64,000 bases of DNA, from the NCBI GenBank assembly GCA_000017645.1, contig CP000781.1, positions 2,963,501-3,027,500 on the forward strand, written 5' to 3'. The notes below the pieces were generated by a model. It saw nothing but the letters and a program-made list of their open reading frames with translations. It ran no database searches and was not told the origin of the DNA. The translations under genes and the position numbers were made by a program. Of this stretch, positions 1-8,187 are shown piece by piece. The stretch comes from Xanthobacter autotrophicus Py2. Lineage in GTDB: Bacteria; Pseudomonadota; Alphaproteobacteria; Rhizobiales; Xanthobacteraceae. Position 1 is the stretch's first letter. Each line of letters opens with the position of its first letter.

Positions 1-177
1 CGTCGCCCTGAGCTTGCTCAATGTGGCGACGCGCGCCGCCAGGCCATGATCGCGGGCCACAGCGTCAGCGACGAGGGCCGCTCGTCGGGGATCAAGCTCC
101 TGATCGACATAAGCGTTCAGAATCTCCCAGGTCATGGTGTCTGGGAGACTCTCGGATATCGGCTTTTCATCTGGCAT
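1..177 (-). CDS. Anti-sigma factor, N-terminal part (cut by window edge)
   Basis: The reverse frame opens with ATG at 177 and runs off the window start, giving 59 residues. The visible part contains YVDQELDP and a helical stretch with ARDHGLAARV, the usual look of the cytoplasmic N-terminal helices of ECF anti-sigma factors that clamp their sigma factor. The start codon lies 11 bases inside the 3' end of the upstream ECF sigma gene, so the two are translationally coupled, the normal arrangement for a sigma/anti-sigma pair. No membrane segment or zinc motif can be judged because the rest lies outside the window. The alternative is another small sigma-operon partner. Confidence 0.7.
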   Translation of the reverse strand, partial: MPDEKPISESLPDTMTWEILNAYVDQELDPRRAALVADAVARDHGLAARVATLSKLRAT

Positions 178-748
178 GGCGTCTGTCTGTCGCAATGGGG
201 CGAATGTTGTCGGCCGTAATCCGGTCGAGCAGCGCCGCCCGCGCACGGCTCAAGCGGCTCATCACAGTCCCGAGGGGAATATCGAGTATTTCCGCGGCCT
301 CCACATAGCGGAAGCCGGCAAGATCAACGATCTCGATGATTTCGCGATAGACCGGCTCGATCTGTGCAACAGCCTGCCGCACGGTAATTTCAGCGATCAA
401 CCTGTCATCGTAATTCCAAACGGTTCCGTCCAATGGTTTGACTGCAGAATCGTCACACCGCACTTTGGCGCGGCGGAAATCATCAATCCAGGCGTTTCGA
501 ATAACCTTGAACAGATATATACGGGCGGCAATTTCGTCGCAGGGGGGCGAGGCGCTTGCAAGCGCTTTCACTGCACACGTCTGCACCAAATCTGAAGCGG
601 ATTCCCGGTCGCCCGTCAGGCGCAGGGCATAGCCCCAAAGGAGGCTCCAATTCTTCAACAGGTGCTGTTCAATGCGTCGAAGCAATCGCTGTTCACCATG
701 TCGTCTCTGCGCCGATAAAGCCGGACTGAACCCGTGAACGGTTCTCAA
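167..748 (-). CDS. ECF-family RNA polymerase sigma factor
   Basis: A 193-residue protein with the two ECF domains. Region 2 (about residues 25-95) carries the -10 recognition helix, with GDRESASDLVQ and FKVIRNAWIDDFRR. Region 4 (about 125-185) carries a helix-turn-helix around GFRYVEAAEILDIPLGTVMS for -35 binding. Length is normal for the family. The open frame begins with TTG at 748 with a weak ribosome site, and an internal TTG near LLRRIEQ is possible, so the start is uncertain. It overlaps the anti-sigma gene downstream. The signal that releases the sigma factor cannot be told from the sequence. Confidence 0.88.
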   Translation of the reverse strand: MRTVHGFSPALSAQRRHGEQRLLRRIEQHLLKNWSLLWGYALRLTGDRESASDLVQTCAVKALASASPPCDEIAARIYLFKVIRNAWIDDFRRAKVRCDDSAVKPLDGTVWNYDDRLIAEITVRQAVAQIEPVYREIIEIVDLAGFRYVEAAEILDIPLGTVMSRLSRARAALLDRITADNIRPIATDRRHAR

Positions 749-878
749 TCATAGCAGCCTGCAGAGGTTACTTCCATCGCCGAGCTTCTGACAGGGCCAG
801 TGGATCAGCGGCCGATGTCGAAACAGCCGCATCGACCGCAGATGCGAAGCCGCGCCGGTATTGATCGAACGAGTGAGG

Positions 879-1097
879 TCACGAGTGACGCCGACGTCTT
901 GCCTCGCGCGCTACTGCCTCGACCAGGGTCGCGAGGCAGCCACGGAGAAGCACGCCCTCACCCAGCAATGGCTCGACGCGCAGCGTAAGGAAGAGGCCGG
1001 CTACGATTGCGACAAGCACCAGAGTCGTCGTGGTCAGGCTGGCATCGGCGAGAAACATCCCGAGCAGTTCCTTAGCGACTTCGGAAATGATGCTCAT
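879..1097 (-). CDS. Small single-span membrane protein, unknown function
   Basis: A 72-residue protein starting at ATG 1097 behind a GGTGGAA ribosome site. Residues about 18-42 (TTTTLVLVAIVAGLFLTL) form one hydrophobic span, and the tail is Arg-rich (AREARRRRHS), suggesting a cytoplasmic C-terminus. The product is not recognised. An IS701-type transposase remnant begins within about 10 bases upstream of its start, so its native promoter has probably been displaced and it may be unexpressed. Confidence 0.45.
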   Translation of the reverse strand: MSIISEVAKELLGMFLADASLTTTTLVLVAIVAGLFLTLRVEPLLGEGVLLRGCLATLVEAVAREARRRRHS

Positions 1098-1104
1098 CGT
1101 GCGA

Positions 1105-1967
1105 TTTCCACCGTTTATGGAGCATGCCGGCGTGCCGGAGATCTGGCGCAAGGCACGCACGAAGCCTGAGATGGCGCTCGAAGAGATCGATCGGCTGACG
1201 GCAGTGGGCGTGCGGTTTGGAACCGTGCTTGCCGATGCCGGCTATGGCCTCTCTGCGCCGTTCCGTCAGGGGCTCAGCGCACGCAAACTTCTCTGGACCG
1301 TCGGCATTCCCAGGCACCAGAAGGTCTATCCGATCGATGTCTCTCTGATCTTTCCGGTAGCCGGCCATGGTCGCCCGCGCAAAAACCCGATCCCCGACAC
1401 GCTGTCGATCCCAGCCGAGACAATGTTGGCCGATGCGTCCTGGACGAGCTTGAGTTGGCGCATCGGGACGAAGGGGCCGCTGGAGGCCGCCTTTGCCGCC
1501 ACGCGCATCCGGGTCGCCGACGGCGAGCCGCAGCGCATCCTCGTCAAGGGGCAGCAGCACATGCCCGGCGAGGAAGCGTGGCTGATCGGTGAGTTGAGAT
1601 CGTCCGGCGAGCGCAAGTACTATCTGTCCAACCTGCCAGGCGACACCGAGCTGAAGACGCTTGCGGCCTCCATCAAGGCGCGTTGGGTGTGCGAGCAGGC
1701 ACATCAGCAAATGAAGGAGGAACTCGGTCTCGACCACATCGAGGGCGGCAAGGGCTCCACCGACATGCGCTGATGACCATGATCGCCTATGCCTTCTTCC
1801 AGCACCGGCGCCTGGCCCAAGCCAGGCGGGAAAAAAGAGTCCATCGCGGACCGCCTCAACCGAGCCTGCCGGCCGTCAGACGCGCCGTCATCGCGGCTCT
1901 CCTACCAAAGCCGCCGCCAGAGCGATGTCCGCACTGCCGCATAAGGTTTCGAGGGAGCCATCGATGA
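1105..1967 (+). pseudogene. IS701-family DDE transposase remnant
   Basis: Reading frames here match the middle and end of IS701-type transposases: VLADAGYG (a catalytic-Asp block), RWVCEQAHQQMKEELGLDH (the C-terminal catalytic-Glu region), then HRHALMTMIAYAFFQHRRL and PHCR near the end. The N-terminal third of the usual roughly 400-residue protein is missing, and the frame shifts near 1740-1770, where the EGGKGSTDMR ending replaces the expected continuation and the C-terminal part resumes in another frame. No terminal repeats were found. This is a dead transposon scar that marks the region as a site of repeated insertion. Confidence 0.8.
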
Positions 1968-2239
1968 AACTGCCAAAGTAGTGCTTGGTCGCATGGCGCA
2001 GCGATGCAGAGCCGAACATATGCCTTATGCCTTGCACGAAGTCTCGTCGTTCGTGGCGCCGGGAGCGGCGGTATTTTCCAAAGTGTCGGTCCGTCCCACA
2101 GGCCAAATACACTGGGTCGCCCCGCCGGGGCCGATCATCCCGCCTCCACCAGGCGGATCACCTGCGCCAGATGATGATCGTTGATATCTCCATGACAGGG
2201 AACCTCGCGCCAGATGGGGGGCTGGGTACCTGGGGCGCG

Positions 2240-2668
2240 CTAGGTCACCGACTCATTATGTCGCAACCAGATGCGGATTGAGGCGAGTTTGACGAGAGCG
2301 AGGTAGTTGTCGTCGTGCTTTTCGAAGCGTGTGGCGACGGCCCTGAAATGCTTGAGCTTGTTGAAGAAGCGTTCGACCAGGTTGCGGTAGCGGTAGAGCC
2401 AGGGGCTGAAGGCCGGGATGTTTACCCGGTTCGGCATGGGTTTGATGTTGGCCCAGGCGCCGCGCTCGGCCATTTCCACTCGCAGGGCGTCACTGTCATA
2501 GCCTCGGTCGGCGAGCAGGATCTGGTTTGCGCCGAGGCTGTCCAGCAGATCAGCAGCACTGCGACCATCATGCGCCTGGCCTTCAGTCAGCTTGAGCGCG
2601 ATGGGGTTGCCGTTGGCGTCCACCACGGCGTGGATCTTGGTGGTCAGTCCGCCGCGCGAGCGCCCCAT
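2240..2668 (-). CDS. IS5-family transposase, second frame (orfB)
   Basis: Encodes the C-terminal catalytic half, with LLADRGYDSDALR (second Asp) and YRYRNLVERFFNKLKHFR (the Y-2-R-3-E motif with catalytic Glu). The last codons read into the end of the element, and the stop TAG at 2240-2242 is completed by the flanking TA target and the neighbouring host base. The element therefore borrows its stop codon from the insertion site. Confidence 0.85.
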   Translation of the reverse strand: MGRSRGGLTTKIHAVVDANGNPIALKLTEGQAHDGRSAADLLDSLGANQILLADRGYDSDALRVEMAERGAWANIKPMPNRVNIPAFSPWLYRYRNLVERFFNKLKHFRAVATRFEKHDDNYLALVKLASIRIWLRHNESVT

Positions 2669-3110
2669 GCATCGGGCAGGAGTGACGTCCCCAGCGACGG
2701 CTTCCGCCGCACCCCCTTTTTGACGTTGGCCGCGTGCTGATGAACGCGGATCGACGAACTGTCGATCATCTGCAGGTCGCCATCATAGGCCCGCGAGACA
2801 GCCGCGAACAGCCGATCCCAGACACCGGCCTTCCGCCAGCGCACAAAGCGGTTGTAGCAGGTCGTACACGGCCCGTAGCGCTCAGGGATGTCGGCCCAGG
2901 GAGAGCCGGTGCGCAGCCGCCAGAAAATCCCATTGAGCACCCTGCGGTCATCGACACGCGCCACACCCCGCGGCTTGTTCGGCAACAGCGGCGCGATGAT
3001 CGACCACTCGAAGTCCGTGATCTCGTAGCGACGTGGCTTCATGGCAGCACCTCCGGCTACCTTGAATCAGCCAACGCCGCGTCGGCGCTACAGTTTTATG
3101 GGTTGATGAC
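2243..3110 (-). mobile_element. IS5-family (IS427-like) insertion sequence, about 868 bp
   Basis: The element is bounded by imperfect terminal inverted repeats: GGTCACCGACTCATTA at the left end, and GGTCATCAACCCATAA read inward from the right end on the other strand. TA dinucleotides flank both ends (2241-2242 and 3111-3112), consistent with the TA duplication known for this group. It encodes a two-frame transposase on the minus strand joined by an A5G5 slippery run. Neither frame shows internal stops, so the element may still be functional. Confidence 0.82.
2644..3042 (-). CDS. IS5-family transposase, first frame (orfA)
   Basis: Encodes 132 residues including the N-terminal DNA-binding helices (ITDFEWSIIAPLLP), WRLRTGSPWADIPERYGP, and the first catalytic Asp block (MIDSSSIRVHQ). 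Protein continuity with orfB is restored by a -1 shift at the A5G5 run (plus-strand 2712-2721), after VKKG. In the shifted frame the product reads through to MGRSRGGLTTK. This is the classic programmed-frameshift design of IS427-type elements, so the orfA stop is expected, not damage. Confidence 0.85.
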   Translation of the reverse strand: MKPRRYEITDFEWSIIAPLLPNKPRGVARVDDRRVLNGIFWRLRTGSPWADIPERYGPCTTCYNRFVRWRKAGVWDRLFAAVSRAYDGDLQMIDSSSIRVHQHAANVKKGVRRKPSLGTSLLPDAWGARAAD

Positions 3111-3144
3111 CTAAAGAGTACCTTGGGTGGAGATAGCGCAAACG

Positions 3145-3159
3145 TAGTGATCATCACTA
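3145..3159. promoter_or_regulatory. Perfect 7-1-7 palindrome, possible operator
   Basis: TAGTGAT-C-ATCACTA is a perfect inverted repeat of 7-base arms with one spacer base, lying 34 bases outside the IS5 element. No intact gene starts next to it, so the regulator and target are unknown. It may be a leftover control site of a gene lost from this zone. Confidence 0.25.
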
Positions 3160-3279
3160 TCGGTCGCGGCCCGCCAGCAACCGTTTTCACAGCCCCCCAT
3201 ATCCCCCTAAATCGCTTGCGAAAATCGCTTAAATTCAAGGCATTGCCGACTGATTTGGGCCGGTGCTGGATTTGCGCCT

Positions 3280-3329
3280 GAGGTACTCGCGAGGCACCTT
3301 TTGAGGTACGCCGAGGTACCACGTACCTC
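3280..3329. repeat. Helically phased GAGGTAC repeats
   Basis: GAGGTAC occurs at 3280, 3303 and 3313, a one-mismatch copy GAGGCAC at 3291, and an inverted copy GTACCTC at 3323. Spacings are 11, 12, 10 and 10 bases, close to one DNA turn. Such phased short repeats are typical of iterons or of integrase/excisionase arm sites. A further GTACCTC lies near 3636, next to an integrase-like remnant. Confidence 0.5.
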
Positions 3330-3479
3330 AGACAAGCGCCTGTTGAGAAGGTGACGGCCAGGACGCTTGCGAGCGTCAAAAGCCCTGGTAGATACGCGAC
3401 GGATGAGGCTGGGCTGTCGCTGATCGGCCGCGCCGCAAACTCATGCGTCTCAAGGCGTTGGGCGTTCCGGTACCGGTAG

Positions 3480-3692
3480 CGCATTGCGGGTGACGCTGCG
3501 TCCAAACAATTCTCGGGTGGTCTCGTTTTACCTGACAACGCGCATGCGAAGGTGTCCCTTGCTGACGCCAAACGGAAAGCCATTGAGCTTCGCGCGGCTG
3601 TCGCACGCAGCGAACCGCCGCACCTCGACGTTGTCGTACCTCAGGCGCCAGAGTTGCCGACATTCGGCGCTGTAGCCGGCAGCAGGCAGTGA
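3480..3692 (+). pseudogene. Integrase-like N-terminal fragment (degenerate)
   Basis: The frame ending at TGA 3690-3692 contains AKVSLADAKRKAIELRAAVA followed by EPP and LPTFGAVAG. This resembles the segment of tyrosine recombinases where the arm-binding domain ends (SLAEAR..A..LRA....G.DP) and the core-binding domain begins (TFGAVA). The frame opens directly after a stop at 3477-3479 with no start codon, and no catalytic domain follows. The match is by eye only. It could be an unrelated short frame, but the phased repeats upstream fit an integration module. Confidence 0.35.
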
Positions 3693-3934
3693 TCTCGACG
3701 CACGGCATCAACCCAACACTCCTCCCAATGGATAACTTTGAAACTTTTTGCGCAGAGCGTCGGGAGGCTCTCCTCAAGCTTATCGAAGGTGTCGCGGGTA
3801 AGCCGGCCTATAGCGGCGAGGCCGCCCCGACAGAAGGTGGACCCGTTGGGCTCGCCGAGTCGGACGAGGACCTAGAGGGTGAGATTGTGGAGGATGAAGG
3901 CGAGCTGGCCGCAAACGACCTTGAGCCGGCCTAG
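3689..3934 (+). pseudogene. C-terminal remnant, possibly of a DUF262/GmrSD-type protein
   Basis: An 81-residue frame from GTG 3689 with INPTLLPMDNFETFCAERR, LLKLIEGVAGKPAY and a very acidic tail (ESDEDLEGEIVEDEGE). The R..LL.LIE...GK pattern resembles the extreme C-terminus of DUF262/GmrSD-like nucleases. Upstream, the frame lacks recognisable domain sequence, so this is probably the tail of a deleted gene. The family suggestion is weak. Confidence 0.3.
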
Positions 3935-4390
3935 CCGGCGCTGACGTGCGCCGACGGTACTGAACGTCCGGTTTCCAGTACAGCGCCAACTTCTGTTGTC
4001 GCGCGAGGCGGCTGCGGCGTCCGTTGACCCGTTGCTGACAACAGATTCGGCCGCTTCCTGGCGCCCTGCTTGGTTTACCCACGCCGTACAGTGCAAGCCG
4101 CCCGCCTCGAGACGAGGTGCCGAAGCAGCGCGCCAGGAGCACCGCCGACGCCGTCAGTCGGCTGCGGGACCACGACGTGGTGCCCGGCGCCCTGGAGACC
4201 GACGTCGATCGCGCCGGGCTGCCCAGAGACTGTTCAAGCGGCTGACCTCGCTCGGTGCGCCGGCAAGCTCTGCGGCCGGTCGGCTTCAACTTCCACAGGC
4301 CGTGGCAGTGGCCAATTCGGAGAGAGGGCGATGGCATCTGCTCCACGTGCGCGGACGCCAGTTGCGACGTCCGCGCACGGTTGTTTCAGC
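3935..4390. other. No gene seen
   Basis: About 456 bases with no frame of credible protein sequence on either strand; open frames here have biased, low-complexity Arg/Ala content. It separates the insertion-rich zone from the first acyl-CoA dehydrogenase and probably holds that gene's 3' untranslated end. Confidence 0.6.
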
Positions 4391-5755
4391 TTATTCGGCC
4401 GCGGATACGAACGGAGTGGAGCCGGAATTGGAGTATTGGCGGTCCCAGTCGGCAACGGTGCCGATGCTCTCCATCGACTTTTCGAAGACGATCGTGCTGT
4501 CCTCCATCACCGCCCGCGGATTGAACCCCTCGTCGGCAATGACGCCGTGAACGCGGCGGCGCTGCATGCCCATGTTGCCGCCGTCATAGATGGGCAGGAC
4601 GGAGGCCTCCCGCAGGAAACGGCCGAACGGATACTCGGTGCTGAGGCTATTTACACCCACCACCTGCATGCACTTGTAGATGACGTCAAACATGGCCTCG
4701 GTGGTGTTGATCTTGCACATGGCGCCGACGAGCTCGGCATGCTGCTCATGCTTGTCGAGATAGTCCGAGGCGCGCCAGCAGAAATAGCGGGCCGATTCGA
4801 TCTTGGCGGCACAGTCGCCGAGAATGTAGCCGACATTCTGGAAGCGGATGATCGGTGTCAGGGAGCCCGCCGTGTTGGCCTTGCAGAACTTGAGGGCGGC
4901 CTCGTAGGCCGAGCGGGCCATGCCCACCGCCGCGATGCCGGCCACGGGGCCGGACCAGGCGAAATTGCGGTTGATGACGAAATCGCCATTGCCGGCCGCG
5001 CCGGGCAGAAGGTTGTCGACCGGAACGCGCGCGTTGTCGAAGGTGATGAGGGCGTTGGACGCGGTACGGTGCCCCTCCTTGTTGACGAATTCATACGAGA
5101 TGCCGGGCGTTCCGCGCTCGACCACGATGGCGGACAGGCCCTTGGTGCCGCCGACGTCGCCGTCGGTCCGCACGATCACCGTCTGCGCATTGACCCCCTT
5201 GGCATCCCAGCCACCTGCCGAAGACCATTTCTTCCGGCCATTGAGGATATAATGGTCACCGTCGCGGGTCGCAGTCAGCCCGATACCCGCAGGCCGCGGG
5301 AAAGGGTTGTCGAAATTCGCGGTGCCGCCGGTGCCGCCCGGAGGCTCGCCGGCGGTCCAGCCGCCTAGGAATTCGCCGGTCGGGTCGGAGGTGGCCGCGC
5401 CGATGAAGCGCTTCTTCTGCTCCTCGGTGCCATACCAGGCGACCGGCATCAGGCCGAGGCCATTGCAGAGCACGGTGCAGGCAAAGCCAGGATCGACGGC
5501 GCAGATCTCTTCGGCCGCGATGGTCAAATCGAGGCACGAGAGGCCGCCGCCGCCATATTCCTTCGGCAGCATGGCCATGGCGATGCCGGCCTTGTACGCC
5601 TCGACATAGGCGCCCTTGGTCCTGGCATGGGCCAGCAGAGGATCTGGCTCGCGATCTGCCTCGGGAACGACGGGAGCCAGCACATTCTCTGCAAATTCGC
5701 GAGCCATCGCCTGGATCTGCCGTTGTTCCGGCGACATGGTGAAGTCGATTGCCAT
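4391..5755 (-). CDS. Acyl-CoA dehydrogenase family protein (copy 1)
   Basis: A 454-residue FAD-dependent acyl-CoA dehydrogenase, expected to remove hydrogens alpha-beta to a CoA thioester (or act on a related acid). Visible are LPKEYGGGGLSCLDL and EEICAVDPGFA (N-terminal helical domain), WTAGEPPGGTGGTANFD (flavin-contact strand region) and LREASVLPIYDGGNMGMQRR at the C-terminal domain. The usual catalytic Glu of the IYEGT motif is Asp here (IYDGG). Start ATG 5755 follows AAGGGGAA at good spacing; longer in-frame starts lack homology. A consensus-like sigma-70 promoter lies about 120 bases upstream. It is a paralogue of the gene at 6704-7999, and a SufR-like regulator is divergent from it. Substrate unknown. 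Confidence 0.85.
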   Translation of the reverse strand: MAIDFTMSPEQRQIQAMAREFAENVLAPVVPEADREPDPLLAHARTKGAYVEAYKAGIAMAMLPKEYGGGGLSCLDLTIAAEEICAVDPGFACTVLCNGLGLMPVAWYGTEEQKKRFIGAATSDPTGEFLGGWTAGEPPGGTGGTANFDNPFPRPAGIGLTATRDGDHYILNGRKKWSSAGGWDAKGVNAQTVIVRTDGDVGGTKGLSAIVVERGTPGISYEFVNKEGHRTASNALITFDNARVPVDNLLPGAAGNGDFVINRNFAWSGPVAGIAAVGMARSAYEAALKFCKANTAGSLTPIIRFQNVGYILGDCAAKIESARYFCWRASDYLDKHEQHAELVGAMCKINTTEAMFDVIYKCMQVVGVNSLSTEYPFGRFLREASVLPIYDGGNMGMQRRRVHGVIADEGFNPRAVMEDSTIVFEKSMESIGTVADWDRQYSNSGSTPFVSAAE

Positions 5756-5873
5756 TGAAGTTCCCCTTCGTTGTTGTTCCGCTCGCACCGTCCATGGCCG
5801 CGCAGACCCGTTCGCCGCGACGGGTGTCGGGCGTGGCGGAAAGGCGATGTCAGGACGGCGTGCGAACGATGAA

Positions 5874-5902
5874 ATGCTAGTTTCGACATAAAAAACTGTC
5901 AA
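5874..5902 (-). promoter_or_regulatory. Sigma-70-type promoter for acyl-CoA dehydrogenase copy 1
   Basis: On the minus strand, TTGACA (5897-5902) is followed after exactly 17 bases by TAGCAT (5874-5879). The -35 box is perfect and the spacing ideal. It lies in the AT-rich divergent region between the dehydrogenase and the regulator at 6017, about 120 bases before the dehydrogenase start. Confidence 0.6.
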
Positions 5903-6016
5903 AAGAATATTGTGATTAAAAGGGCGCCAGGCTGTGCCCGTTTCGGCGGCTCCGCGACGGCATCGCGGCCCCGACGCTTTTGGCAAGATACGTTGTGGAG
6001 TAAAGGGTTCGCTTCT

Positions 6017-6688
6017 ATGATGGTTGAAGTATCATGTGAGGATTCAACCGTGCTCAGCGGGGGAGACACCCAGCGCCGGCTGCTTGCGCAGCTTCTTGAA
6101 GTCAAATCCGGCCTCTCCGTCGATGAGCTGGCCGGGCGGCTCGATATCAGTCGCAGCGCCGTCAAGCAGCACTTGTCGGGTCTGGAGCGCGACGGCTATG
6201 TCGCACGAGGCTCGGCCCGCAAGACCGGCGGCCGGCCGGAGCAGATTTATGTGCTGACCGAAAGCGGGATCGGCATATTTCCCAAGCAATATTCCTGGTT
6301 CTCGCGGATCCTGCTCCAGACGCTGCGTGGGCGCATCGGCGATGCCGACCTGGGCGAGTTCATGTTCAATCTCGGGGTCGACATGTCGGCCATGGCGCTG
6401 CCGCGCATCACCGGCAAGACGCGGATCGAGCGCATCGTCGAGATCGTTCGGATCATGAATGAAACCGGCTTTGTCGCGCAGACTGTTCCTGACGAAGAGC
6501 CAGGTAAGCTTCCGCGTATCGAGTGCCGGAACTGCGTCTATCACGACCTATCGAAGGATTATCCGGAGGTGTGCCAGTTCGACATCGGTTTCATCAGTGG
6601 CCTGATGGGTGCGGGTGTGGACCAGGAGGAGTGCATGCAGCGGGATGATGGGCAGGTCTGCCGCTTCCGCTTCGTACCCCTCGCCTGA
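6017..6688 (+). CDS. HTH regulator with Cys-rich C-terminus (COG2345/SufR-like)
   Basis: A 223-residue protein with an N-terminal winged helix-turn-helix (about residues 33-65, LSVDELAGRLDISRSAVKQH) and YVARGSARKTGGRPEQIYVL as the wing. The C-terminus has five cysteines at about 170, 173, 186, 206 and 215 (spacing C-2-C-12-C-19-C-8-C), the place where SufR-type proteins hold an Fe-S cluster. It may therefore sense iron, oxygen or redox state. ATG 6017 (or 6020) is preferred because longer starts add unrelated sequence. It is divergent from acyl-CoA dehydrogenase copy 1 and convergent with copy 2 (15-base gap), so it probably controls one or both. Confidence 0.8.
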   Translation: MMVEVSCEDSTVLSGGDTQRRLLAQLLEVKSGLSVDELAGRLDISRSAVKQHLSGLERDGYVARGSARKTGGRPEQIYVLTESGIGIFPKQYSWFSRILLQTLRGRIGDADLGEFMFNLGVDMSAMALPRITGKTRIERIVEIVRIMNETGFVAQTVPDEEPGKLPRIECRNCVYHDLSKDYPEVCQFDIGFISGLMGAGVDQEECMQRDDGQVCRFRFVPLA

Positions 6689-6703
6689 CGGCGGCGTGCG
6701 GCG

Positions 6704-7999
6704 CTATCTCAGGGTCTTGTCGAACGGTGTCGGCGATAGGTCCATGAAAGCGCGCGGATCGAAATCGGGATGGCGCATGACGGACCAGATCTTGCGCATC
6801 TGCATGCCCAGATTGCCCGCGTCATAGAGAGGGAAGACGGCGGCCTCGCGCAGGTAGCGCTCCAGCGGATGCCGCCGGTCGAGGGCATTCACCCCCATGA
6901 CCCGCATGGCCCCAAACACAGCGCCGAACAACGTTTCTCCACAAAAGACCTTTGCCATGGCGCAGATGGCATGGCCCTGGCTCTCGTTGCGGTCGAGATA
7001 GTGCGCCGCCTTCCAGGCGAAGGCACGGCAGGCCTCGATCTTCATCGCCACGTCGGCGAGCGCATAGCCGACCGCCTGATGGTTGATGATCGGCTCCGGG
7101 CCGCCGGCGGTGTGGGTCTTCGCCCAGTCGAGCACGTACTCATAGGCGGACCGCGCGACCCCGACCGCGGCGATGGCGGCCACCGGGCCGGACCAGGTGA
7201 AGGCGCGGGCAATCGCGAGGTCGCCATCGCCGATCGCAAAGGCGTTCTCCTCCGGCACGCGGCAATCCTGGAAGACGATGGAATTGTTCTGGCAGATGCG
7301 GTGGCCGATCTTGGAGATAGGCGGCTCGTAGAAGACACCGGCCGTGCCCCGCGGCACGATGATCGCCGACAGCCCTTCCGTGCCGCCGCGCTTCGGGGTG
7401 GTGCGGACGATGCAGATATTGATGTTTGCGCCCGCGAGGTCCCAGCCGCCGGCATTGCAGGGCCAATATTTGCGGCCATTCAGGATGTATTCGCCATTCT
7501 TGCGGTCATGGGTCGCCGTCAGCGAAACGCCCGCCGGCCACGGCGCCGGATGGTCGAAATTGGCGGTGCCCCCGGGCGACCCCGCCGCCTCGCTGACCGT
7601 CCACGCCGCAAGATATTCGCCGCGCGGATCGCCCGTCGCCGCCGTCAGCCACTTCTGCTTCTGCCGCTCGTTGCCGAACCAGACCAAGGGCATGAGGGCG
7701 AGGCCATTGACCAGAAGGATGGTTGCGAAGCCCGGGTCCACGGCGCAGATCTCTTCGGCAACCACCTGGAGATCAAGGCTGCTGATGCCGCCGCCGCCAT
7801 AGCGCTTGGGGACGAATCCCATGGCGAAGCCCAGCTTGTAGGCTTCCACGTAGGCGCCCTTCATGTCCTGGAAGGCCTTCTGCGGGTCCGGCTCCTCGTC
7901 AGCTCGCCGGACACGGGGGGCGAGGATGTCGTTGGCGAACTCCCGCGCTACGGTCCGCAGCCGCTTCTGGTTTGCCGTGAGCGTGAAGTCGATCGGCAT
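6704..7999 (-). CDS. Acyl-CoA dehydrogenase family protein (copy 2)
   Basis: A 431-residue paralogue of the 4391-5755 product, sharing KGAYVEAYK, EEICAVDPGFA, the PGGTANFD block, and WSGPVA followed by IAAVG and ARSAYE. The C-terminal motif is LREAAVFPLYDAGNLGMQ, again with Asp where most family members have the catalytic Glu. ATG 7999 follows GGGAGA at 6 bases. Upstream lies a 9-base inverted repeat (8023-8054) that may be its operator. The role may be dehydrogenation of a cyclic or branched acyl-CoA, but substrate and cofactor partner are not visible. Confidence 0.85.
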   Translation of the reverse strand: MPIDFTLTANQKRLRTVAREFANDILAPRVRRADEEPDPQKAFQDMKGAYVEAYKLGFAMGFVPKRYGGGGISSLDLQVVAEEICAVDPGFATILLVNGLALMPLVWFGNERQKQKWLTAATGDPRGEYLAAWTVSEAAGSPGGTANFDHPAPWPAGVSLTATHDRKNGEYILNGRKYWPCNAGGWDLAGANINICIVRTTPKRGGTEGLSAIIVPRGTAGVFYEPPISKIGHRICQNNSIVFQDCRVPEENAFAIGDGDLAIARAFTWSGPVAAIAAVGVARSAYEYVLDWAKTHTAGGPEPIINHQAVGYALADVAMKIEACRAFAWKAAHYLDRNESQGHAICAMAKVFCGETLFGAVFGAMRVMGVNALDRRHPLERYLREAAVFPLYDAGNLGMQMRKIWSVMRHPDFDPRAFMDLSPTPFDKTLR

Positions 8000-8022
8000 A
8001 ATCGGTCTCCCAACAGGTAAAG

Positions 8023-8054
8023 CCTCTTTTGAGCAATTTATATGCCAAAAGAGG
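8023..8054. promoter_or_regulatory. 9-bp inverted repeat upstream of acyl-CoA dehydrogenase copy 2
   Basis: CCTCTTTTG (8023-8031) and CAAAAGAGG (8046-8054) form perfect arms separated by 14 AT-rich bases, 24 to 55 bases upstream of the ATG at 7999. Position and symmetry fit an operator for a dimeric repressor overlapping the promoter. It does not resemble a terminator. Confidence 0.4.
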
Positions 8055-8114
8055 TTCGGGAATTGCGGCTCTCGGCGACCATGCCTAACGATCTCGCCGG
8101 GTGGAAGTCAGCCG

Positions 8115-8187
8115 CTGATGCGCGACGGCGGGGCGATCGTCCTGACCAGCTCAACCACCGACAGCGCGGCGTTCTCGGCCTGGCAAA
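8115..8187 (+). pseudogene. Short-chain dehydrogenase fragment
   Basis: About 24 codons read LMRDGGAIVLTSSTTDSAAF, which matches the SDR strand and catalytic-Ser region (GG.IV..SS). No Rossmann start, YxxxK motif or C-terminal part is present. It runs directly into the azoreductase fragment, so it is recombination debris. Confidence 0.45.

Noticed and set aside
3376..3777. Minus-strand open frame as a gene
   Set aside because: No domain, no ribosome site and biased composition; plus-strand remnants explain the region better.
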